A model generated the notes under the pieces. It was not told the DNA's origin. It saw nothing but the letters and a program-made list of their open reading frames with translations, and did no database searches. DNA of 12,816 bases, from contig JBGQHM010000184.1 of the NCBI GenBank assembly GCA_041497995.1, positions 1 to 12,816 on the forward strand, read 5' to 3'. Positions 7,195 through 12,816 of the stretch are shown piece after piece. Made by a program: the position numbers and the translations under genes. How positions within the stretch are numbered: the stretch's first letter is position 1; each line of letters begins with the position of its first letter. Origin of the DNA: DATKMS01 sp041497995 (lineage in GTDB: Bacteria; Desulfobacterota; Binatia; HRBIN30).

Positions 7195-9483
7195 ATGGAC
7201 GTCCTCGCCGGCATCGCCAAGTTCCTCGCTCTGAACGGACTGACGACCCTGGCGGCGCTCGGGGTGGCGTCGCGCTGCCGGCTGGCGTCGCGCGCGGAGC
7301 GTCTGCTCGCAGCAGCGGTGCTGTTCACCGGCATCGCGTTGGCGAGCGGCTTCGCATTGGGGTTGACGGGGCTGCTGCGCTTCTGGCCGCTGCTTGGTGT
7401 GCAGGCGGCACTTGCCCTTGCGGCGGCGGCGGTTGCCGAATGGCCGATCGTCGTAGCGACGCTCGAACTACGGCCCTGGTGGCGCCGCATCGATGGCGCA
7501 CCGTTGCGCATTTCAGTCGCGCTGGTTGCGATCGCGTATCTCTACGTCGTTTTCCTGGGTGTAGTAGGTGAGCCGTTTGCCGGTGACGAGCTGACGTACC
7601 ATCTGCCGCTGATTGCGGCGTTCGCGCGCGCGGGGCGCATCGTCGTGCCGCAGCTCGGCCGCTTCTGGCACACGGACTGGTGGGCCTACCATCCGGCCAG
7701 CGCGTACCTGCTCTATCAATGGTGGGTCCTGCCGTTCGGCAGCGGCGTGTTGGTCGATCTCGCACAGCTGCCGTTCGCCGTGGGGACGGCGCTGGCGACC
7801 TACGTGTTGGCGCGCCGGTTCGGGGCCCGCGGGCGCGGCGCCTTGTGGGGCGCGCTGCTCTTCCTCGCGGTGCCCATCGTCATCAACGAGTGCAAGACGG
7901 GCATGGTCGATGTCACGCTCAGCTTCCTGTTTGCCTCCGGACTCGCCTTCGCTTTGGCGACGCCGTGGACAGCGTCGTCTGTCCTGCTCACGGCCATCGC
8001 CTGGGGCGCGGCCCCGGGCGCGAAGCTGTCGGGGATGATCTATGTCGCCGCCGGCGGCGCCTGCCTCCTGTTACACCTCGTGAGCATCGCGCGCGGGCGC
8101 GCGCTGCTGCGGCGCATCGTCGTGGCGGGCGCCGCAGTAGGCACGGGCGTGCTGCTCCTCTCGAGCTACTGGTTCGTCCGCAACTACTGGCTGAAAGGAT
8201 CCGCGATCTTTCCGCTCAGCGTGCTGGATGCCCAGGCGGTGGCGTGGACCAACATCATCTTCTACGGCCCGCTGATCCCATTGCTGGACTTTTCGCTGTA
8301 CGACCCGATCTTCTTCTACAACTACGAGACCGGCGCGGGCGTGCAGTTCGTTGGTTTGGCGTTGCCCGCGGCCACGGTACTCGCCGTGGCCGCGCTCCGA
8401 CGGCGGCGATGGGGTGTTGCGGCAGCTGCGGCAGTCGGGCTGGTCATGTATCCGTTCTGGCTCGCCTCCCATTCCCGTGAGCCGCACACGATCTTTCGTT
8501 TCGTGTTGCCGGCGATGCCGATCGGCTTCGCGGCGGCAGGCTGGCTCATCAGCCACGCGACACGGCAGCGGCTACTGACGAGGTTGGCGACCGTGTGTAT
8601 TGCGTTCAGTGTTGTGAACGCTGTCCCGCATGCCGGCACGTTCATCGTGCCCGAAGCGCTGCATGCGGGCCTGCGCCAGTTGGTACTGGGCACGCAGCGG
8701 CTCGGACGATTCGACCGGATGGGCGACTTGGCCATCCAAGACTACCGGCGCGCCTGGCACTACCTCGATGAGTTGCGCGGTGCGCACGACATTGCAGCCA
8801 GCCACCTCATTTTCACCGCCCCGATGCTCGGCGCCGACTTCCGCCACCGCGTGCATTTCTTCGATCCGTCGTCGCGGCAGGAGTGGCTCAAGGACCTGGC
8901 AGCCGCACAGGTCGACCAGGTCGCGCTCGCGCAAACGGCGGATCCCCAACACAGCATCAGCAGCAACGGCGGCCTCCTGCAGTTGAACATGCAGATGCGG
9001 GTCATCGGCGACGAATCGTTGGAGGCGATGCAGGAACTGCCGCCACGGGCGATCCGCGGCGTCCGCATCCGCTACGCGGTCGCGGCACCGGCCAACGTGC
9101 GCCTGCTGCTCGGCTTCAATCACTTCGCCGACTTGAGCGAGCTGCCGCTGGATATGCCGCAGACGCAGCGCGAACACACCGTCGCGTGGAGCGGCGTGCT
9201 CACTGATATCGATCTGGTGCTGCAGTTTGTGCCGCGCACCCGTTTGCGCGACGACATCTCCGTGCACGTGTCGGCCCTCGAGCTGCTCACCGATGACGGC
9301 GCCCCGGTCGAGGTACCGCTTGCGGCGGAGCACTGGTGGCGGGCATTGTGGCCCCTTGAGTACTACTGGGTGGAGAGCGACCCACGGCGCTTCCGTCTGG
9401 CCTTCAGAGACCAGCACTACTGGGGGGCCGGTTCGGCGACCGAGATGCGTATCTATGAGGTGAAGGAGGACGAACAGCCGTGA
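7195..9483 (+). CDS. GT-C-fold membrane glycosyltransferase (PMT/ArnT-like)
   Basis: This is a 762-aa polytopic membrane protein. Hydrophobic segments fill roughly the first 490 residues. After about four of them comes FAGDELTYHLPL, with acidic pair D131/E132, which resembles the conserved Asp/Glu motif in the first outer loop of GT-C enzymes (GT39/GT83-like). It is followed by FWHTDWWAYHPASAYL and later PFWLASHSREPHTIFRFVLPAMP. The last 270 or so residues are soluble and look beta-rich, a longer tail than typical ArnT. Such enzymes use polyprenyl-phosphate sugars at the outer face of the inner membrane; donor and acceptor are unknown. I chose ATG 7195 because the protein begins with a hydrophobic helix there; a TTG at 7150 adds 15 residues of uncertain merit. 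Neither has a clear Shine-Dalgarno. Its stop overlaps the next start (GTGA), so it heads an operon. Confidence 0.8.
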   Translation: MDVLAGIAKFLALNGLTTLAALGVASRCRLASRAERLLAAAVLFTGIALASGFALGLTGLLRFWPLLGVQAALALAAAAVAEWPIVVATLELRPWWRRIDGAPLRISVALVAIAYLYVVFLGVVGEPFAGDELTYHLPLIAAFARAGRIVVPQLGRFWHTDWWAYHPASAYLLYQWWVLPFGSGVLVDLAQLPFAVGTALATYVLARRFGARGRGALWGALLFLAVPIVINECKTGMVDVTLSFLFASGLAFALATPWTASSVLLTAIAWGAAPGAKLSGMIYVAAGGACLLLHLVSIARGRALLRRIVVAGAAVGTGVLLLSSYWFVRNYWLKGSAIFPLSVLDAQAVAWTNIIFYGPLIPLLDFSLYDPIFFYNYETGAGVQFVGLALPAATVLAVAALRRRRWGVAAAAAVGLVMYPFWLASHSREPHTIFRFVLPAMPIGFAAAGWLISHATRQRLLTRLATVCIAFSVVNAVPHAGTFIVPEALHAGLRQLVLGTQRLGRFDRMGDLAIQDYRRAWHYLDELRGAHDIAASHLIFTAPMLGADFRHRVHFFDPSSRQEWLKDLAAAQVDQVALAQTADPQHSISSNGGLLQLNMQMRVIGDESLEAMQELPPRAIRGVRIRYAVAAPANVRLLLGFNHFADLSELPLDMPQTQREHTVAWSGVLTDIDLVLQFVPRTRLRDDISVHVSALELLTDDGAPVEVPLAAEHWWRALWPLEYYWVESDPRRFRLAFRDQHYWGAGSATEMRIYEVKEDEQP

Positions 9484-9626
9484 CCGACGGTGACGAACGG
9501 GTCGGTCGTAGAGTGGTGTGGGTGGCGGTCTGCCTGACGGGCATCTACATCGCGATCCACCTGCCAATGCTGTACCGCTCATTGATCCAGTGGGGCAGTC
9601 TGGTAAGTGCGTTATTCGGCCAGTAG
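9480..9626 (+). CDS. Small single-pass membrane protein, 48 aa
   Basis: This short frame starts at GTG 9480, overlapping the TGA of the preceding glycosyltransferase as GTGA. It is preceded by AAGGAGG at 9463-9469, 10 nt upstream, a strong ribosome site inside the upstream gene. The product begins with a charged stretch (TDGDERVGRR), then one hydrophobic helix (VVWVAVCLTGIYIAIHLPML), then a short amphipathic tail ending in ALFGQ. No family is recognised. The tight coupling and the inner-membrane topology suggest an accessory subunit of the glycosyltransferase, but that is inference. It would be missed by length cutoffs. Confidence 0.65.
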   Translation: MTDGDERVGRRVVWVAVCLTGIYIAIHLPMLYRSLIQWGSLVSALFGQ

Positions 9627-9666
9627 CCGGAGAGTCGTGAGCGTGGCGGTTCTCCCAAGACGACGT

Positions 9667-9671
9667 GGAGG
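9667..9671 (+). promoter_or_regulatory. Ribosome binding site of the VOC gene
   Basis: GGAGG with an 8-nt spacer to ATG 9680. It decides the start: the in-frame GTG at 9665 would overlap this motif, so the shorter protein starting MEINGIAHVML is preferred. Confidence 0.7.
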
Positions 9672-9679
9672 TCGAAACG

Positions 9680-10108
9680 ATGGAGATCAACGGTATCGCC
9701 CATGTGATGCTGACCGTTAGCAACTTCGAGGCGTGCGCGCCGTTCTACGAGCGGCTGTTGACGTTCCTCGGGCTCACGCCGGTCATCAATGCCGACGGGA
9801 TGCTGTACTGTGTGGGCGGCCGCACGGCCGTCGGTATCGTCAAGGCGGAGGACGCGCACCGTCACGAGCGCTTCGCCCAGCTACGCGTCGGTTTGCATCA
9901 CGTCAGCTTCCGGGCGCGTGAGCGCGCCGACGTCGACGCCGTGTATGACTTCCTGAACACGATCGGTGCGAAGATTGTTCACCCACCGGAAGATGGGGCA
10001 TGGGCGCCCGGATATTATTCCGTGCTCTTCGAGGATCCTGACGGCATCCGCCTCGAAGTGAACCACGTCCCAGGCCGGGGGCTGCTGGCGGACTCCGCCA
10101 AGGGCTGA
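9680..10108 (+). CDS. VOC (glyoxalase/bleomycin-resistance/dioxygenase) superfamily protein
   Basis: This 142-aa cytosolic protein has two beta-alpha-beta-beta-beta units of the vicinal oxygen chelate fold. Module 1 opens with INGIAHVMLTVSNFEACAPFY; module 2 opens with GLHHVSFRARERADVDAVYDFL and closes with SVLFEDPDGIRLEVNHVPG. Candidate metal ligands are His8, His74 (or His73) and Glu126, the usual His/His/Glu set. Family members are lyases, isomerases, dioxygenases or resistance proteins; none can be named from these residues. It lies 53 bp after the 48-aa gene and 1 bp before the next glycosyltransferase, so it is inside the same transcription unit. Its tie to membrane glycosylation is unexplained. 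Confidence 0.92.
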   Translation: MEINGIAHVMLTVSNFEACAPFYERLLTFLGLTPVINADGMLYCVGGRTAVGIVKAEDAHRHERFAQLRVGLHHVSFRARERADVDAVYDFLNTIGAKIVHPPEDGAWAPGYYSVLFEDPDGIRLEVNHVPGRGLLADSAKG

Positions 10109-10109
10109 C

Positions 10110-12194
10110 GTGGAGGTTGCCTCGGCGCTTGCGGCCGCCGGCGTGTGGCCGGCGGTGGCGCTGACGGGACATCTGGCCTTCACCCGGACGTGGCGGGGCG
10201 ACGGTGCCGCGCTGGTCACGTCGTGGGCACTGCTCGCTGTGGCAGGTCTCGCCATGTGGTCTGTGCCGCTCCTCGGTAGCGTCGTGCTCGGCGTCTACCA
10301 GCCGGTGTACGTCGGCATGGCGGGCTGGTGCATCACCGTGCTCGGAAGCGCCGCTCTTTGGCGACGCGCGGCGCGGCGCGAGCGGCCGGCAGGCCGCAAC
10401 GCGATGTGGGATCGGGTGCTGGTCGCTGGCTTGGTGCTCGCGGGCTGTCTGTATCTGGGATTCCCGACCGAGAGCATTTACGGCGGGCGCGATGAAGGCG
10501 TGTACGCCAATCACGCGGTCTACATGGCGCACCACGGCAGGTTGGATGTTCCGTATCCGTGGCCCGCGGCTGCCGGCGACATCTTCGTGAATGGCTGGGG
10601 CGGCTTTCCTGGCTTCTACAATACTCCCGGCACGATGACCGTGCAGTTCGGTCATCTGTTTCCCGTGTGGCTCGCGCAGGCGTACGCGACGTTTGGGCAG
10701 CACGGCCTGTTTCGGCTGAATGCGATCTTCGCGCTGCTGGCTCTGGCCGTTGTCTACGACGTGTTCGAGATGGCCGCAGGCGCGCCATGTGCCGTGGTGG
10801 CGACCCTCTTCCTGGCGTTCAATCCGAGTGAGCTGTGGATGGCGCGCATCACCTTGAGCGAGATCCTGACCCAGCTGTTTACCTGGTCCGGCCTCTGCCT
10901 GTTGCTCCGCGCCTTGCGGCAGGACAGTCCAGGGTTGGCGCGTTGGGCTGGTGTCTGTCTTGGGGTGTCCGCGTTGGTGCGCTTCGACAGCTTGTTCCTG
11001 CTGCCGATGCTCTTGCTCGCGCACGCGGGGTACCGGGTGGTTGCCGCGCCACCGTCACGCTCGGGGTCCGTGTGGATGGCGATGTACACAACGGCTCTGC
11101 CGCTCTTCGCTCTGGCGGTTGGCTATTTCCTTGTGTTCAGCCGTCCGTACCTGAATGAGCGGCCCTACGTGCAGACGCTCGCCGTGGCAACCGGCATCGC
11201 CGCCGCGCTCCTGCTCGCGCTGCACCCGGTGATCATCGCGAGCATCCGCCCGTGGATCCGGCACCAGGCGGTGCTCGTTGTGTTGGGTGCCGGGCTGGTG
11301 GCGTTGGCCGCCTACGCGTATTGGATCCGGCCACTGCCGGTCGCCCCGCCGCGCATGGCGTATCAGTTCCCCGGGTTCTACATCGATCTCAACAAGGGCG
11401 ACTATCGGACAGAATCGCTGGTCGACCTGGCGCGGTACCTGTCACCCGTTGTGGTGTGGGCAGCGATCGCTGGTTGGTACGTCAGCCTGTGGCGAGTTGC
11501 GCGCGGCGAGTGCGAGGCGTACCTCGCCGTCCCTGTCGTCCTCATTGCCGGATTCTCGCTGGCCTACCTGTACGCCCCGTCCAACACGCCAGATCATCTG
11601 TGGTGGGTCCGGCGCTTCACGCCGGTGGTAGTGCCCGGGTTCGTCCTCTATGCCACTGTCGCCGTTCGAAGGCTGTTGCAGACATTGCCGTCACACTGGT
11701 CTACAGCAGCGGCGATTGCGACGGTCACGTTCCTGGTCGCGTTCACCGTTCGTACCGACGCGCTGATTCTGACCTTCGCGGAAGATGAGGGTCTCTATGC
11801 CCAACTCTCGCGCTTGGCGGATAAACTGCCGGCCGGGGTGCCCATCGTCGCACACGGGCACAAGTTCTGGCTCACGCCCTTGTACCTCGCCTTCGATCGT
11901 CTGGTTGTTCCCATGGACCTCAACAGTGCGGATGGACAGCGAGCGTTGCGCGCGTGGAGCGCGCAACGGGCCGCCGCTCATGAACCGGTCTATGTGCTCA
12001 GCGAGGTCGACGAGAACGTGCAAGCGCCCGACCCAAACGACGTGATCGTGTCCCGGTTGACTACCGAGCCGTCAATCGGCCGGCTGCCGGAACACACCAT
12101 CATCGTCAAAGCGAGGTTCAGGGTCGCCAAACTCCCCAAACCTGAATTGATAGTGCTGCCGCCACCTGCCTACGAACATACAGACCACCACTGA
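10110..12194 (+). CDS. GT-C-fold membrane glycosyltransferase (PMT-like)
   Basis: This 694-aa polytopic membrane protein starts at GTG 10110, 1 bp after the VOC stop, with AAGGG 5 nt upstream (10100-10104). After about four hydrophobic segments comes YGGRDEGVYANHAVYMAHHG with D128/E129, the acidic motif of GT-C transferases at the outer loop; FPGFYNTPGTMTVQFGHLFPVW and FLAFNPSELWMARITLSEI follow, as in PMT_2-type proteins. Membrane segments continue to about residue 560, and the last 130 residues (from about VRTDALILTFAED) are soluble. It is unlike its neighbour at 7195-9483 in detail, so the pair are not simple tandem duplicates. The donor is probably a lipid-linked sugar; the acceptor is unknown. 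It appears to end the operon; no clear intrinsic terminator follows. Confidence 0.8.
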   Translation: MEVASALAAAGVWPAVALTGHLAFTRTWRGDGAALVTSWALLAVAGLAMWSVPLLGSVVLGVYQPVYVGMAGWCITVLGSAALWRRAARRERPAGRNAMWDRVLVAGLVLAGCLYLGFPTESIYGGRDEGVYANHAVYMAHHGRLDVPYPWPAAAGDIFVNGWGGFPGFYNTPGTMTVQFGHLFPVWLAQAYATFGQHGLFRLNAIFALLALAVVYDVFEMAAGAPCAVVATLFLAFNPSELWMARITLSEILTQLFTWSGLCLLLRALRQDSPGLARWAGVCLGVSALVRFDSLFLLPMLLLAHAGYRVVAAPPSRSGSVWMAMYTTALPLFALAVGYFLVFSRPYLNERPYVQTLAVATGIAAALLLALHPVIIASIRPWIRHQAVLVVLGAGLVALAAYAYWIRPLPVAPPRMAYQFPGFYIDLNKGDYRTESLVDLARYLSPVVVWAAIAGWYVSLWRVARGECEAYLAVPVVLIAGFSLAYLYAPSNTPDHLWWVRRFTPVVVPGFVLYATVAVRRLLQTLPSHWSTAAAIATVTFLVAFTVRTDALILTFAEDEGLYAQLSRLADKLPAGVPIVAHGHKFWLTPLYLAFDRLVVPMDLNSADGQRALRAWSAQRAAAHEPVYVLSEVDENVQAPDPNDVIVSRLTTEPSIGRLPEHTIIVKARFRVAKLPKPELIVLPPPAYEHTDHH

Positions 12195-12444
12195 CGGAGG
12201 CTGACGGGTGGGGGGTGCATTTGTGGGGCTTTGCCCGCCAATGGCTAAACCGTCTCGCATTGCTGGGCACCCGTTGAAATTGCTGGGCAGGCGATCTTCT
12301 GAAGCATCGGGGTAATTCCGAGTTCGTGCATTGAGGAGCTTATGGCGAACGGGTTTCACTAAGGGGCGCATGGTCGTCCTGCCAGGTGAATTGGGCGGCG
12401 GCCTGAACCCAACATGGAGTGGTTTCGTCAAACGCTATGCCTGA

Positions 12445-12636
12445 CTAACGGCTTAGCGCCTGCCGTTGCTTGATTCGCGCCTCCACTTGCTTGATTGGTG
12501 GAGCTGCGGGGAGTTCCTCTGGCATCACGCCGCCGAGATCCTCAATGGTTCGCCGAACGGCGCGACCAACCCTCTCGTTTACTGTTATTGCATCGCGCTC
12601 AGTCTGAATTCCGTCACGCAGGATTTTCGGATTTTC
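12445..12636 (-). pseudogene. C-terminal remnant resembling DinD/BRO-type proteins
   Basis: The minus-strand frame ending at TAG (12447-12445) reads 63 residues: ENPKILRDGIQTERDAITV, then NERVGRAVRRTIEDLGG, VMPEELPAAPPIKQVEARIK and QRQALSR. The block VGxxVRxTIxxLGGxMPEELPxxxxIKQxE recalls the C-terminus of DNA-damage-inducible protein D and related prophage BRO-like proteins; this is from memory, not a search. The frame is closed upstream by TAA (12639-12637) and has no start with a ribosome site, so the N-terminal domain is lost. An inverted repeat AACGGC/GCCGTT (12447-12452, 12462-12467) spans the stop. Confidence 0.5.
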
Positions 12637-12680
12637 TTAACCGCCTGGGTATAGTTCGTAGACCAAGTACCACCTTGTCA

Positions 12681-12727
12681 CTTCTCACGAGCATGACCCA
12701 GGGGCTTCTCACAAGCATGACCCAGGG
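12681..12727. repeat. 23-bp tandem direct repeat (two copies, one mismatch)
   Basis: Copies at 12681-12703 and 12705-12727 differ at one base (G versus A at the ninth position) and are separated by one G. Each contains AGCATGACCCAGGG. The sequence is preceded by TGTCA at 12676-12680. Repeated motifs behind a TG-start are typical of IS21-like element ends, so this may be the border of an insertion element extending rightward beyond the window. That reading is inference; no transposase is visible. Confidence 0.6.
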
Positions 12728-12816
12728 TCCCGAGGCCGGGTTAGTTATAGCATGAGTTGGATCTCGTGATTCAATTGGCCGTTGGTCCGGTGCACCTCCT
12801 TTCGGAAGGATCTCCC

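Larger units (their letters stand above)
12195..12816. other. Gene-poor, lower-GC stretch with remnants
   Basis: From 12195 to 12444 I see no gene; the only regularity is a direct repeat ATTGCTGGGCA at 12259-12269 and 12279-12289. Then follow the DinD/BRO-like remnant (12445-12636) and the 23-bp tandem repeat (12681-12727). Near the end are an 8-bp palindrome GGTGCACC (12789-12796) and a small hairpin TCCTT/AAGGA with loop TCGG (12797-12810). Base composition is visibly less GC-rich than 2430-12190, suggesting acquired DNA. Confidence 0.5.

Noticed and set aside
8572..9723. 383-codon minus-strand open frame.
   Set aside because: Antisense to the glycosyltransferase C-terminus and the 48-aa gene; low-complexity Arg/His-rich product with no motif.
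9903..11024. 373-codon minus-strand open frame.
   Set aside because: Antisense to the VOC and second glycosyltransferase genes; composition typical of a shadow frame.
12241..12315. Short plus-strand frame of 24 codons starting ATGGCTAAACCG.
   Set aside because: No ribosome site, no family resemblance and very short.
12440..12470. Integron attC-like site around CTAACGGC and GCCGTTG.
   Set aside because: The arms are only 6 bp with a 9-nt loop and no R/L box pair of the expected spacing; no integrase is visible.
12789..12810. Similarity to a 16S rRNA 3' end (CACCTCCTTTC).
   Set aside because: The preceding bases do not match conserved 16S helix 45 sequence; only the anti-Shine-Dalgarno-like core is shared, which occurs by chance.

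Overview
The window is GC-rich for most of its length, with gene-dense blocks on both strands. The gene mix points to a Gram-negative-like bacterium: a selenocysteine redoxin, an SDR/NTF2-like pair, an ABC-F protein and large GT-C-type membrane glycosyltransferases. An uncultured soil or sediment lineage of the former Deltaproteobacteria or Binatota type is possible, but this is inference; the window contains no rRNA or other phylogenetic marker.

Region 1 (1-2061, minus) is the 5' 687 codons of a large membrane protein fused to a spermidine-synthase-like domain. It has no stop before the window edge. Just upstream of its start (about 2096-2361, plus) lies a decayed IS256-family transposase carrying a stop, a frameshift and an altered first catalytic residue.

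Region 2 (2436-7074, all minus) reads in transcription order: ABC-F ATPase, 77-aa protein of unknown function, a hairpin built from 24-bp inverted arms, NTF2/SnoaL-like protein, SDR oxidoreductase, redoxin. The last three genes are tightly packed: the first pair overlaps by 8 bp, and 15 bp separate the next two. The redoxin is the most interesting gene in the window. Its frame is interrupted by a single UGA exactly at the active-site position (Trp-UGA-Gly-Cys), and just downstream is a stem-loop with a GGUCU loop resembling the E. coli fdhF SECIS. I read it as one 351-residue selenoprotein rather than two broken halves.

Region 3 (7195-12194, all plus) is divergent from region 2 and probably one operon: a GT-C-type membrane glycosyltransferase with a long soluble C-terminus, a translationally coupled 48-aa single-span membrane protein, a VOC (glyoxalase-fold) protein, and a second GT-C-type protein 1 bp after the VOC stop. 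The two large proteins probably transfer sugar from a lipid-linked donor at the membrane. The role of the VOC protein between them is unknown.

Region 4 (12195-12816) has lower GC and no intact gene. It holds a minus-strand C-terminal remnant resembling DinD/BRO-type proteins and a near-perfect 23-bp tandem repeat that may be the end of an insertion element continuing past the window.
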